A DNA stretch of 9,411 nt, from the NCBI GenBank assembly GCA_031255975.1, contig JAIRRM010000197.1, positions 1 to 9,411 on the forward strand, written 5' to 3'. The notes below the pieces were generated by a model. That model worked only from the letters and a program-made list of their open reading frames with translations, did not search any database and had not been told where the DNA came from. Below are positions 1 to 7,001 of this stretch, piece by piece. Within the stretch, counting starts at the first letter, position 1. Every line of letters begins with the position of its first letter. This DNA is from Propionibacteriaceae bacterium. Lineage in GTDB: Bacteria > Actinomycetota > Actinomycetes > Propionibacteriales > Propionibacteriaceae. A program made the translations under genes and the position numbers.

Positions 1-855
1 ATATGCCAGTGTCGGCCCTTCATGGTTGCCCTCGCAGGTGTGGTTGTACACCACGTCGAGTATTACCTCGATACCGGCGCGGTGCAGCGCGCTCACCAGT
101 TGCTTGAACTCCACCACCTGCTCTCCGAGCGTTCCCGCTGCGGCGTAACTGGCGTGTGGGGCCAGGAAAGCCAGCGTGTTGTAACCCCAGTAGTTCTCCA
201 AGCCCCGTCCCACCAGGAACGGCTCGGAGATGAAGTGATGAATTGGCAGCAGTTCTACGGCGGTGACGCCGATGCGACGTAAGTGTTCGATTACGGCGGG
301 GTACGCCAACCCCAGGTACGACCCCCGAAGGTGTTCTGGCACTTCCGGATGGTTACGAGTGAACCCCAACACATGCGTCTCATAGATGACGCTTCGGTGC
401 AGTGGGCGGCGCGCCGCGATTGGTTCCGGCGGCGGCGATGACTCGACCACCAGCGACAGCGGCACGTACGGTGCCGAATCGCGGGTGTCCGGCTCGAAAT
501 CTGACGCCCGGGTGTGGTCGAAAATGGGGCCGGAGTAGTCCACCCCAGCGGTGAGTGCCCTGGCGTACGGGTCGACTAACAGTTTGGCCGGGTTGGCGCG
601 TAACCCCTGATCGGGTTGCCACGCGCCGTGTACCCGGTAACCGTAGCGCTGCCCTGCGGTGACGCCAGGGATCTCCACCACCCAGAGGCCGGAGGCGTCC
701 GGGGTCATGTCATGGTTTACCTGCGAGCCATCCGCCGCGACGAGCGCCAACTCCACTCGGGTGGCGCGCGGTGCCCAGAGGCCGAAGCGGCAACCGGTAG
801 GGGTGAGATGGGCTCCGCGGGTGGCTTCGTTGCTATATTTCCCGGGCAGAGTCAC
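1..855 (-). CDS. glgX: Glycogen debranching enzyme GlgX (GH13), N-terminal part, cut by window edge
   Basis: Removes alpha-1,6 branches from (phosphorylase-trimmed) glycogen in the cytoplasm. Translating the minus strand gives 285 open codons running off the window start. An N-terminal CBM48-like beta domain is seen first, with QRYGYRVHG at about residue 69 and NPAKLLVDPYA at about 88. The GH13 barrel follows: YETHV at about 158, ENYWGYNTLAFLAPH at about 220, and conserved region I DVVYNHT at 267-273, followed by CEGNHEGPTLAY. That last context is typical of GlgX/TreX and not of TreZ. The catalytic Asp/Glu residues lie beyond the window; the family is about 650-750 aa, so roughly 60% is missing. 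The GTG at 855 was chosen because a TAGACT -10 box ends 8 nt upstream, suggesting a leaderless or near-leaderless mRNA. GTG at 903 or 900 and TTG at 873 are in-frame alternatives without a ribosome site; a stop lies at 907-909. It is divergent from the small membrane protein gene. Confidence 0.9.
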   Translation of the reverse strand, partial: MTLPGKYSNEATRGAHLTPTGCRFGLWAPRATRVELALVAADGSQVNHDMTPDASGLWVVEIPGVTAGQRYGYRVHGAWQPDQGLRANPAKLLVDPYARALTAGVDYSGPIFDHTRASDFEPDTRDSAPYVPLSLVVESSPPPEPIAARRPLHRSVIYETHVLGFTRNHPEVPEHLRGSYLGLAYPAVIEHLRRIGVTAVELLPIHHFISEPFLVGRGLENYWGYNTLAFLAPHASYAAAGTLGEQVVEFKQLVSALHRAGIEVILDVVYNHTCEGNHEGPTLAY

Positions 856-863
856 GAGGGTTG

Positions 864-869
864 AGTCTA
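864..869 (-). promoter_or_regulatory. Putative -10 box (TAGACT) for glgX, leaderless arrangement
   Basis: On the minus strand GGTAGACT is followed after 8 nt by the GTG codon at 855. TANNNT is the usual actinobacterial -10 pattern, and this spacing would start transcription at or within about two bases of the GTG. No Shine-Dalgarno sequence is visible and no convincing -35 element is seen, which is common in this phylum. The call rests on motif and spacing only. Confidence 0.5.
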
Positions 870-930
870 CCAAGTGGCGCGGTTTGCGCCGTCGTGGCAC
901 CACGCTCTAAAACATCAACCGCTGCGGCGG

Positions 931-936
931 TAGACT
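931..936 (+). promoter_or_regulatory. Putative -10 box (TAGACT) for the small membrane protein gene, leaderless arrangement
   Basis: CGGTAGACT is followed after 7 nt by ATG 944, so the expected transcription start falls on the start codon or one base before it. No ribosome binding site lies between them. The box mirrors the glgX -10 on the other strand: the nine bases GAGTCTACC at 863-871 and GGTAGACTC at 929-937 are perfect inverted copies. Confidence 0.55.
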
Positions 937-943
937 CGCTGCT

Positions 944-1147
944 ATGACGGTGTTCAGCGATCTGAATCTTGACGGGGATGTCCCGGTTCGGGCACGCCCG
1001 GATTACGGGGAATGGGGCCCCAACGCCGTTGATACCACCGCTCAGAAAAAACGTCATCGGGTGTATGCCGTCATCGCGTTCATAGTGGCCGTGGCGGTGA
1101 TCGTCGGGGCGGGGTATTTCTGGTATCGCATCGTCATGGGGTACTGA
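944..1147 (+). CDS. Small single-pass membrane protein, unknown function
   Basis: 67 aa. The first 34 residues are hydrophilic and acidic (with a proline- and glycine-rich stretch, DVPVRARPDYGEWGPN). A basic cluster KKRHR at 35-39 follows, then one strongly hydrophobic helix at about 40-60, and a short tail ending RIVMGY. By the positive-inside rule the N-terminus should be cytoplasmic and the few C-terminal residues outside. There is no signal peptidase or lipobox site. ATG 944 has no Shine-Dalgarno sequence but is 7 nt from a TAGACT -10 box, supporting a real, probably leaderless gene. It is divergent from glgX and convergent with the paraslipin gene. I do not recognise a named family; nothing in the sequence links it functionally to glycogen metabolism. 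Confidence 0.7.
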   Translation: MTVFSDLNLDGDVPVRARPDYGEWGPNAVDTTAQKKRHRVYAVIAFIVAVAVIVGAGYFWYRIVMGY

Positions 1148-1269
1148 GCGTCAGGCATTATCGGCCTAAATGCTAGCCCTCATGTCAAATCCGATATGTC
1201 TAGCTGCCGACAGTACCAGGGCGAATCGCAACCAACGTTCACCCGCGGCATACGGCGAGCGAGCGTCTG
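1148..1269. other. Convergent intergenic gap without recognised element
   Basis: This 122-bp gap separates the 3' ends of the small membrane protein gene and the paraslipin gene. Only weak short stems are visible (for example AGGC 1153-1156 with GCCT 1164-1167), and no T-tract follows them. I see no strong intrinsic terminator, no repeat and no small ORF that can be supported. Confidence 0.5.
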
Positions 1270-2349
1270 CTAGACCCCGCGCGTACCCCTACCTTCCAGC
1301 GACTGCGCTTCCTTGACAGCTTGCTCCACGGTCTTTGTGGTGGTGGCTTCGTCGGCCTCATGTTGCTTGGCGATTTCGGCCATCACATCCACTTTGGCAG
1401 GTGCCGTGAAACCGGCGGCGACGGAATCGTCATCGGCATACGTTGGTCCGCCGTCTTTCGGCCCCACCAGTGAGCCCAGCCCCTTCAGGGCATCGTTCAA
1501 CTCGCTGGGAATGATCCACATCTTGTTGGCGTCGCCTTGGGCGATGTTGGGCAACATCTGCATGTACTGGTAGGCGAGCAACGACTGAGTGGGTTTCCCG
1601 GCGTGAATGGCACCGAACACCGTGGTGATGGCTTGCGCTTCGCCTTCGGCACGCAGCATGGCGGCCTGCCGGTCGGCCTGGGCTCGCAGTACGGCTGATT
1701 CTCGCTCGCCCTGCGCCCTGAGGATCGCGGATTCGCGGTCACCGGACGCGGAGAGGATCTGCGACTGACGCTGGCCTTCGGCGATGAGGATGGCGGCACG
1801 CTTGTCGCGTTCGGCCCTGGCGCCCTTCTCCATGGCGTCGCGGATGGTGGCCGGCGGCTCAATGGAGCGCAACTCCACTCGGTTCACCTTGATGCCCCAC
1901 TTGCCGGTGGCTTCGTCCAACACGGTACGTAGCTTCTGGTTGATCTCCTCGCGGCTGGTGAGCGTCTGTTCCAAATCCATGCCGCCGATGATGTTACGCA
2001 GTGTGGTCATGGTGAGCTGTTCGATGGCCTGAATGTAGTTCTGTGCCTCGTAAGCGGCCCGCACCGGGTCAACCACCTGGAAGTAGATCACCGAGTCGAT
2101 GGACACCATCAGGTTGTCTTCGGTGATGACGCCCTGCGGTGGGAACGGCACCACCGTCTCGCGCATGTCGAGGGTATAGCGGATCGAGTCGACGAACGGC
2201 ATCAGCAGATGGGGGCCGGGGTCCAGAGTACGGCGGAACTTGCCGAGTCGTTCCACGATCGCCACCTGCTGCTGCCGGATGACGCGGACGCTGGTAATGA
2301 TGATCCATATGGCCAACACCGCGATAGCGGTGGCAAAGATGATGGGCAT
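1270..2349 (-). CDS. SPFH/band 7 membrane protein, paraslipin type (SLP-2/QmcA-like)
   Basis: 359 aa. An N-terminal membrane anchor spans about residues 2-20, followed by an SPFH domain at about 24-180 with family motifs: QQQVAIVERLGKFRRTLDPG (27-45), LDMRE (60-64), IDSVIYFQVVDP (84-95), and WGIKVNRVELRSIEPP (151-166). Then come five contiguous 11-residue repeats (182-236, pattern DRESAILRAQG) predicted to form a helical or coiled-coil stalk, a paraslipin-type segment ending MWIIPSEL (277-284), and a variable acidic/helical tail. Such proteins oligomerise at the membrane and organise microdomains or help protein quality control; the exact role here is unknown. The start ATG has a good Shine-Dalgarno (AAAGGA, 6 nt spacing). 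It lies 38 nt downstream of the nfeD-like gene on the same strand, the standard NfeD-SPFH pairing. Confidence 0.92.
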   Translation of the reverse strand: MPIIFATAIAVLAIWIIITSVRVIRQQQVAIVERLGKFRRTLDPGPHLLMPFVDSIRYTLDMRETVVPFPPQGVITEDNLMVSIDSVIYFQVVDPVRAAYEAQNYIQAIEQLTMTTLRNIIGGMDLEQTLTSREEINQKLRTVLDEATGKWGIKVNRVELRSIEPPATIRDAMEKGARAERDKRAAILIAEGQRQSQILSASGDRESAILRAQGERESAVLRAQADRQAAMLRAEGEAQAITTVFGAIHAGKPTQSLLAYQYMQMLPNIAQGDANKMWIIPSELNDALKGLGSLVGPKDGGPTYADDDSVAAGFTAPAKVDVMAEIAKQHEADEATTTKTVEQAVKEAQSLEGRGTRGV

Positions 2350-2355
2350 ATCTTT

Positions 2356-2361
2356 TCCTTT
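2356..2361 (-). promoter_or_regulatory. Shine-Dalgarno of the paraslipin gene
   Basis: AAAGGA on the minus strand ends 6 nt before the ATG whose first base is 2349. This supports the start chosen and separate translation initiation within the nfeD-paraslipin unit. Confidence 0.65.
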
Positions 2362-2387
2362 GGTAGCTGCTGGGGTGTTTGTTCGGT

Positions 2388-2861
2388 TTAGTTGTTCGGG
2401 ATGAAGAAATTGGGGCCGTCGGGGGGTACGGTGGCCACCGGCATCACCAACACCGTGGCACCGTCCACGGCGGTGACGAACACCTGGGTGCCGGGGGCCA
2501 GTCGCCTGCCGTCCACGCTACGAGCACTCCAATCCTCGCCGTTGATTTTCACATGCTGCATGTCGTCGTTGCTGGTCTCCAGCACGGTGCCGTACGAGCC
2601 GACTATGCGATCAAGACTGGAAATGTAGCCTGGCATCTGCCTGATGCGCCGCAGCAGCGTGGGGCGCACCAGTCCCAGCAGTAGTCCACCGGTGATGGCG
2701 GCCACCAGTATTTGCAGCCAGTAAACGTCAGGGGTGATGAGGGACATGAGAAAGCCGCCGATGCAACCGCCAGCGATCATCAGCAGTGTGAAATCACCGG
2801 AACTGAGTTCGGCGATGGCGAGAGCCACCGCGATGACTATCCACACAACCCACATCATCAT
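2388..2861 (-). CDS. NfeD-like membrane protein (short form, OB-fold C-terminus)
   Basis: 157 aa. Three hydrophobic segments lie at about residues 2-18, 24-43 and 47-66, followed by a basic linker (RPTLLRRIR). A soluble C-terminal domain (about 85-145) has the NfeD OB-fold pattern: IVGSYGTVLE, a central VKINGEDWSARS, then GTQVFVTAVDGATVLVMPV. Short NfeD proteins are partners of SPFH proteins, and this one immediately precedes a paraslipin gene, so a joint membrane complex is likely by family knowledge. The N-terminal serine-protease (ClpP-like) domain of long NfeD forms is absent. The ATG at 2861 (first of three consecutive Met codons) was chosen; the reading frame extends to a TTG at 2900, but that start would add a hydrophilic leader and lacks support. 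A TACGCT -10 box 6 nt before the ATG suggests leaderless initiation. Confidence 0.85.
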   Translation of the reverse strand: MMMWVVWIVIAVALAIAELSSGDFTLLMIAGGCIGGFLMSLITPDVYWLQILVAAITGGLLLGLVRPTLLRRIRQMPGYISSLDRIVGSYGTVLETSNDDMQHVKINGEDWSARSVDGRRLAPGTQVFVTAVDGATVLVMPVATVPPDGPNFFIPNN

Positions 2862-2867
2862 GTGGTA

Positions 2868-2873
2868 AGCGTA
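2868..2873 (-). promoter_or_regulatory. Putative -10 box (TACGCT) for the nfeD-paraslipin unit
   Basis: On the minus strand TACGCT is separated by 6 nt from the ATG at 2861, the canonical spacing for leaderless transcripts. A weak -35 candidate, TTCGCT (2896-2891), lies 17 nt upstream. No Shine-Dalgarno sequence is visible before this ATG. Motif and spacing only. Confidence 0.4.
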
Positions 2874-2919
2874 ACCGTCGAAATGGCCACAGCGAACCAA
2901 CTTGTGTACTTAATGGGGT

Positions 2920-2937
2920 CTGAGTGCGCATACTCAG
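2920..2937 (-). repeat. Short perfect inverted repeat at the 3' end of the ACT gene
   Basis: CTGAGT (2920-2925) and ACTCAG (2932-2937) are inverted copies around a 6-nt loop; the stop codon of the ACT gene (2936-2934) lies in one arm. It could slow or end transcription between the ACT gene and nfeD, but no T-run follows it on the minus strand, so it is at best a weak terminator. Confidence 0.3.
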
Positions 2938-3557
2938 GCGGCAATACCGGACAGATGACGCAGTCGGAGCAGTTCGGAGTCGAGAAACCGGGGGCCACCT
3001 TGGCGTCCCAAAATCAGCAGTCGGTTGCCGCGCAGCGGGGCGACTGCGAGTTCCATGTCGCCCCAACCTGGCAGCCAGGTGTCGTCGGCCCCCTGGCGGT
3101 GCAGTTGGTCAAGTGGAACCAAGCGGTTCAGTTGTTCGCGGGTGAGTTCCGGAGCCAATTCGCTGGCTTGCAATCTGGTGCCGTCGCGCAGTTCCGCCAG
3201 TACCGCCCATTGGCAGTGGAACACTCGTGGTGCCGCCAAAGTTAGGGTTTGCAGCCCCTGACGCGGGTTGGCCGCTATGTCATCCAGCACTTCCAGATCG
3301 GATTCGATACCCCAGGTGTCGGGGTAGAGCGACACCCAAGTCACCTCCACACCGGGCAGGGCCGTACAGGCCGCCACTAGGCTGTCCGGCATCACGTTTG
3401 CTGGCAACGACAGCATGAAATCGTCGGTGACGGTGCCGTCAGGTGACTTCTCGACGATCTCAATGGCCCAGATGTCGGCCCCGACCGTGCCCATGGCGGT
3501 GGCCACCTGGCCCAAGGAACCGGGCCGATCCGGAATACGAACCCGCAGTAACAGCAT
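2934..3557 (-). CDS. ACT-domain amino-acid-binding protein
   Basis: 207 aa, soluble, no signal peptide. Residues 2-80 form an ACT-like domain: LLLRVRIPDRPGSLGQVATA at 2-21 carries the DRPGSLG turn that usually forms the ligand-binding loop, followed by VGADIWAIEIVE and an aspartate-rich strand (TVTDDFMLSL). Residues 85-207 form a second domain ending FLDSELLRLRHLSGIAA that is faintly GAF-like; that assignment is inference. No catalytic or DNA-binding motif is apparent, so it is probably a ligand-sensing or regulatory protein rather than an enzyme. The ATG at 3557 is the only good start; its ribosome site is weak (GGA about 5 nt upstream). It is divergent from gatC across a 134-bp gap and 72 nt upstream of the nfeD-like gene. 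Ligand and partner cannot be read from the sequence. Confidence 0.75.
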   Translation of the reverse strand: MLLLRVRIPDRPGSLGQVATAMGTVGADIWAIEIVEKSPDGTVTDDFMLSLPANVMPDSLVAACTALPGVEVTWVSLYPDTWGIESDLEVLDDIAANPRQGLQTLTLAAPRVFHCQWAVLAELRDGTRLQASELAPELTREQLNRLVPLDQLHRQGADDTWLPGWGDMELAVAPLRGNRLLILGRQGGPRFLDSELLRLRHLSGIAA

Positions 3558-3576
3558 GTATCCAGTTTGGCACCAT

Positions 3577-3673
3577 CAGACACCGTGGAAGCAACGCTGC
3601 GGTTACGGACATGTGACGGGGGTTGTGTGCCCCGGAAAACAAAGCGAAGCCGCGCGGTAGTATGTGGTGTCTG
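3577..3673. repeat. 8-bp inverted repeat in the ACT-gatC divergent region
   Basis: CAGACACC at 3577-3584 and GGTGTCTG at 3666-3673 are perfect inverted copies. Read in the direction of each gene, GGTGTCTG lies 19 nt before the ACT ATG and 18 nt before the gatC ATG. The symmetric placement could mean a shared regulator site, but an 8-bp match may arise by chance. Confidence 0.3.
3658..3663 (+). promoter_or_regulatory. Putative -10 box (TAGTAT) of the gatC operon
   Basis: CGGTAGTAT places a TANNNT box 28 nt upstream of gatC ATG 3692, which would leave a 5' leader of roughly 20-22 nt holding the Shine-Dalgarno. No clear -35 element is visible 17 nt upstream. It shares the GGTAGNNT form with the boxes before glgX, the small membrane protein gene and gltB. 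Confidence 0.45.
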
Positions 3674-3681
3674 TCCCACAC

Positions 3682-3687
3682 AAGGAG
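3682..3687 (+). promoter_or_regulatory. Shine-Dalgarno of gatC
   Basis: AAGGAG ends 4 nt before ATG 3692. It decides the gatC start in favour of this ATG over the in-frame ATG at 3623, which would add 23 residues not typical of GatC. Confidence 0.7.
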
Positions 3688-3691
3688 TCAT

Positions 3692-3985
3692 ATGCTCACC
3701 CGTTCCGAGGTTGCCAAGCTGGCCGCGTTGGCGCGTATCGAACTCAGCGACGCCGAATTGGACGAAATGGCGGGGCAACTCGACATCATCCTCGGCGCGG
3801 TGGCCGCCGTAAGCGCGGTGGCGACACAGGACATACCACCCACGTCGCACGCGGTGCCGCTCACCAACGTGATGCGTGATGACGTGGTGAACTGGCAGCC
3901 CCGTGCCGCGGCGATGCTCGCTGGGGCCCCAGATGTCGAGGATGATCGCTTCCGTGTCCCGCACATTTTGGAGGAGGAGCAGTGA
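3692..3985 (+). CDS. gatC: Asp-tRNA(Asn)/Glu-tRNA(Gln) amidotransferase subunit C
   Basis: 97 aa, the usual GatC length (about 95-100). The N-terminal helix begins [19 protein letters not shown], a GatC signature, followed by the amphipathic [12 protein letters not shown] segment. The C-terminal half has the extended belt that wraps Gat[13 protein letters not shown] at about 50-61 and the terminal [12 protein letters not shown]. GatC stabilises the GatA-GatB interface and has no catalytic residues. It is the first gene of the gatCAB-hisI-lgt chain. Its stop TGA (3983-3985) overlaps the GTG start of gatA by 4 nt, so the two are likely translationally coupled. A -10 box TAGTAT and a strong ribosome site precede it. 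Confidence 0.95.
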   Translation: MLTRSEVAKLAALARIELSDAELDEMAGQLDIILGAVAAVSAVATQDIPPTSHAVPLTNVMRDDVVNWQPRAAAMLAGAPDVEDDRFRVPHILEEEQ

Positions 3986-5505
3986 GCGACATCACCTCCT
4001 TGATAACCGCCACCGCCGCCGAACTCGGACAGCGTATCGCCGCCCGGGAGATCTCCAGCGTCGAGGTGGTGCGGGCACATCTGGATCAGATCACGGCCAC
4101 GGACGAAGCGGTACACGCTTTCTTGGTGGTTGATACCGAACGGGCCTTGGCACAGGCCGCCGCGGTAGACGCCCGTATCGCGGCGGGAGAGCGGCTCGGC
4201 CCGTTGGCGGGGGTGCCCATCGCCGTCAAAGATCTGCTCTGTTACGAAGGATTGCCCACTACGGCGGGTTCACGCATTCTGGAAGGCTGGGTGCCGCCGT
4301 ACAGTTCCACCGTGGTGCGTCGACTCAACGACGCCGGGTTGGTGATCCTCGGCAAAACAAATCTGGACGAGTTCGCCATGGGTTCATCCACCGAGACCTC
4401 CGGTTACGGCCCCACCCATAACCCCTGGGATCTCACCCGCACCCCCGGTGGCTCCGGCGGCGGCTCCGCCGCAGCGGTGAGCGCCTACCAGGCCCCGCTC
4501 GCAATCGGCACCGATACCGGCGGTTCCATTCGGCAACCGGCCGCGGTCACCGGATCGGTGGGCGCGAAGCCGACGTACGGTATGGTGTCGCGCTACGGCA
4601 TCATCGCCATGGCATCTTCGTTGGATCAGGCGGGGCCGGTGGCTCGCACCACCCTGGACGCGGCGCTGTTGCACCAGGTGATCGCTGGGCACGACCCGCT
4701 GGATTCCACCTCCATCAACGCCGCAGTGGCCGATGTGGTCGGTGCCGCCAGATCCGGTGATGTGAAGGGTTTACGTATCGGCCTGGTTACCGAGTTCGGC
4801 GGCGAGGGGTATGCGCCTGGGGTGGAACTGCGCACACGAGAAGCTGTGACGGCGCTGAGCGCCGCTGGGGCCGAGGTGGTGGAGGTGTCCTGTCCGCACT
4901 TCGTGCACGCGCTGGCGACCTACTACCTCATCATGCCCGCCGAGGTCTCAAGCAATCTGGCTCGCTACGACGGGATGCGCTACGGGTTGCGTGTCGGGGA
5001 CGACGGCGACAACGCGGTGGAGACGGTGATGCGGCTCACCCGCGGCAAGGGGTTCGGTACTGAGGCGAAACGACGCATCATTTTGGGCACCTACGCGCTC
5101 TCCGCCGGTTATTACGACGCCTTCTACGGTTCGGCACAGAAAATGCGCACCCTCATCGCCCGTGATTTCACAGCCGCGTTCGAGCAGTGTGACGTGCTAG
5201 TCTCACCCGCCACCCCGACCACGGCGTTCCGACTCGGGGAGCGGGTTGCCGATCCGATGGCGATGTACAAGAGCGACCTCTGCACCATCCCCGCCAATTT
5301 GGCCGGTGTGGGCGCGGCGTCATTCCCGTGTGGCCTGGCACCCGAAGACGGGCTGCCGGTCGGGTTCCAGGTGATGTCCCCGGCGTTGGCGGATGATCGG
5401 TTGTACCTGGTGGGTGCCGCGCTAGAGCGGGAACTCACCGCAAAATGGGGTGGACGGCTACTCGACCAGGCCCCGCTACTACCAGGTACGAAAGTGGTGC
5501 GCTGA
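3982..5505 (+). CDS. gatA: Asp-tRNA(Asn)/Glu-tRNA(Gln) amidotransferase subunit A (amidase)
   Basis: 507 aa; hydrolyses glutamine and passes ammonia to GatB for transamidation of misacylated tRNA. The amidase-signature catalytic triad is intact: Lys83 in GVPIAVKD, the cis-Ser158 in PGGSGGGS, and the nucleophile Ser182 in [12 protein letters not shown]; the 99-residue spacing Lys-to-Ser matches characterised GatA proteins. Other family landmarks are [16 protein letters not shown] (123-138), [13 protein letters not shown] (194-206), and [10 protein letters not shown] (214-223), then the C-terminal [13 protein letters not shown] and [10 protein letters not shown]. The start is GTG 3982, preceded by a strong GAGGAGGAG ribosome site at 3971-3979; it overlaps the gatC stop. 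The stop TGA shares one base with gatB ATG. It is full length, with no sign of disruption. Confidence 0.97.
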   Translation: MSDITSLITATAAELGQRIAAREISSVEVVRAHLDQITATDEAVHAFLVVDTERALAQAAAVDARIAAGERLGPLAGVPIAVKDLLCYEGLPTTAGSRILEGWVPPYSSTVVRRLNDAGLVILGKTNLDEFAMGSSTETSGYGPTHNPWDLTRTPGGSGGGSAAAVSAYQAPLAIGTDTGGSIRQPAAVTGSVGAKPTYGMVSRYGIIAMASSLDQAGPVARTTLDAALLHQVIAGHDPLDSTSINAAVADVVGAARSGDVKGLRIGLVTEFGGEGYAPGVELRTREAVTALSAAGAEVVEVSCPHFVHALATYYLIMPAEVSSNLARYDGMRYGLRVGDDGDNAVETVMRLTRGKGFGTEAKRRIILGTYALSAGYYDAFYGSAQKMRTLIARDFTAAFEQCDVLVSPATPTTAFRLGERVADPMAMYKSDLCTIPANLAGVGAASFPCGLAPEDGLPVGFQVMSPALADDRLYLVGAALERELTAKWGGRLLDQAPLLPGTKVVR

Positions 5506-6995
5506 TGAGCGACGATTTGATGCCTTACGACGAGGTGGTGGCGCGTTTCGAGCCGGTGTTGGGCCTGGAGGTGCATGTCGAACTGTCCACTAAATCGAAG
5601 ATGTGGTGCGGTTGCCCCACCGATTTTGGCGGGGAGCCGAACAGCCACGTCTGCCCGGTGTGTCTGGGGTTGCCGGGTTCACTGCCGGTGGTGAACCGGC
5701 TGGCGGTGGAATCAGCGATCCGCATCGGGCTGTCACTGAACTGCGACATCGCCACCTGGTGCCGCTTCGCCCGCAAAAACTACTTCTACCCCGACATGCC
5801 AAAGGATTACCAAGTCTCGCAGTATGACGAGCCGCTCTGTTTCGATGGGAACGTCGCCGTCGAGGTGGGTGGACTGACGTATCAGGTACCCATCGAGCGG
5901 GTGCATATGGAGGAGGATGCCGGAAAGCTGACCCATGTCGGCGGTGCCGGACGCATCTCGGGGGCTGATTACTCACTCATCGACTACAACCGTGCCGGTG
6001 TGCCGTTGATGGAGATCGTCACCAAGACCATCCACGGCACCGGTGCCGCCGCGCCTGAGGTGGCTTCCGGCTACATGGCGTTCCTGCGCGACATGGTGCG
6101 GGCGCTCGGGGTGTCCCATGGCCGTATGGAGCGTGGCAATCTGCGTTGCGACGTGAACGTGTCACTGACGCCGCGAGGCTCAAGCGAACTCGGCACCAGA
6201 AGCGAGACGAAGAACGTCAACTCGCTGCGTGCCGTGGCTGATGCGGTGCGCTACGAGATGATGCGCCAAGGTGCCATCCTGGCCGCCGGTGGCCGGGTGA
6301 AGCAGGAGACCCGGCACTGGAATGAGGGTGGCTACACCACCCCTGGTCGCTCTAAAGAGGAAGCCCAGGATTATCGTTATTTCCCGGAGCCGGATTTAGT
6401 TCCGGTGGCTCCCGATCCGGCCTGGGTGGATGAGTTACGCGCCACACTGCCGGAGCATCCAGCACTGCGACGGGCCCGTTTGGCAGCCGATTGGGGGTTC
6501 ACCGAGCGCGAGTTCGGCGACATTCTGGCCATCGAAGGGGCGCTTGAGCTTATCGCCGACACCGTGGCGGCTGGTACCACCCCGGCGGCGGCCCGCAAGT
6601 GGTGGCTCACCGAACTGGCACGTCGCGCCAACGAGGCGGGTGTGGCACTGGACGAACTGCCGATCACCCCGGCCCAGGTTGCCGAGGTGCAAGCGTTGTT
6701 GGCTGACGGTGCGGTGAACGACAAGCTGGCGCGACAGGTGATCGAGGGCGTATTGGCGGGGGAGGGTAGCCCGGCGGAGGTGGTTGCCTCCCGTGGGTTG
6801 GCCGTGGTCAGCGACACCGAGGCGTTGGACGCCGCCGTAATCGCCGCCATCGCCGCCGATCCGGAGGCCGCCGCCAAGGTGCGCGATGGCAAGGTAGCCG
6901 CCGCCGGGGCGCTCATCGGAGCGGTGATGAAGAATATGCGGGGGCAGGCCGACGCCGCCAAGGTGCGCGAACTCATCTTGGCGAAGCTGGGGTGA
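5505..6995 (+). CDS. gatB: Asp-tRNA(Asn)/Glu-tRNA(Gln) amidotransferase subunit B
   Basis: 496 aa; binds the misacylated tRNA, phosphorylates the Glu/Asp side chain with ATP and accepts ammonia from GatA. The N-terminal catalytic cradle is clear: [20 protein letters not shown] (18-37), [17 protein letters not shown] (48-64), and [21 protein letters not shown]. Cysteines 35, 37, 50 and 53 form the CxC...CxxC zinc site seen in many GatB proteins. Further motifs are [37 protein letters not shown] and SRSEEA-like [16 protein letters not shown]. The C-terminus is the helical YqeY-like tRNA-binding domain ending [19 protein letters not shown]. The ATG at 5505 (TGATG overlap with the gatA stop) was chosen over an upstream in-frame start at 5445 inside gatA, because the family begins near here. 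Initiation is likely by translational coupling. Confidence 0.97.
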   Translation: MSDDLMPYDEVVARFEPVLGLEVHVELSTKSKMWCGCPTDFGGEPNSHVCPVCLGLPGSLPVVNRLAVESAIRIGLSLNCDIATWCRFARKNYFYPDMPKDYQVSQYDEPLCFDGNVAVEVGGLTYQVPIERVHMEEDAGKLTHVGGAGRISGADYSLIDYNRAGVPLMEIVTKTIHGTGAAAPEVASGYMAFLRDMVRALGVSHGRMERGNLRCDVNVSLTPRGSSELGTRSETKNVNSLRAVADAVRYEMMRQGAILAAGGRVKQETRHWNEGGYTTPGRSKEEAQDYRYFPEPDLVPVAPDPAWVDELRATLPEHPALRRARLAADWGFTEREFGDILAIEGALELIADTVAAGTTPAAARKWWLTELARRANEAGVALDELPITPAQVAEVQALLADGAVNDKLARQVIEGVLAGEGSPAEVVASRGLAVVSDTEALDAAVIAAIAADPEAAAKVRDGKVAAAGALIGAVMKNMRGQADAAKVRELILAKLG

Positions 6996-7001
6996 ACCGA
7001 G

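Noticed and set aside
1..855. TreZ (malto-oligosyltrehalose trehalohydrolase) instead of GlgX
   Set aside because: The region I context CEGNHEGPTL after DVVYNHT and ENYWGYN fits GlgX/TreX; TreZ has a different sequence after the conserved Asn-His.
1148..1269. Bidirectional terminator between convergent genes
   Set aside because: Only 4-bp stems without T-tracts could be found by eye.
2862..2900. TTG start for the nfeD-like gene, 13 codons upstream
   Set aside because: The added residues are hydrophilic and precede a membrane helix that normally begins the protein; no ribosome site. ATG 2861 has a -10 box at leaderless spacing.
2920..2937. Intrinsic terminator after the ACT gene
   Set aside because: The 6-bp stem is short and no T-run follows on the minus strand; kept only as an inverted repeat.
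2712..3245. 177-codon plus-strand open frame across the nfeD-ACT junction
   Set aside because: Antisense to two well-supported minus-strand genes; composition is that of a shadow frame.
3623..3691. Upstream ATG start for gatC at 3623
   Set aside because: It would place the -10 box and the strong AAGGAG inside the coding region and add residues absent from GatC proteins.
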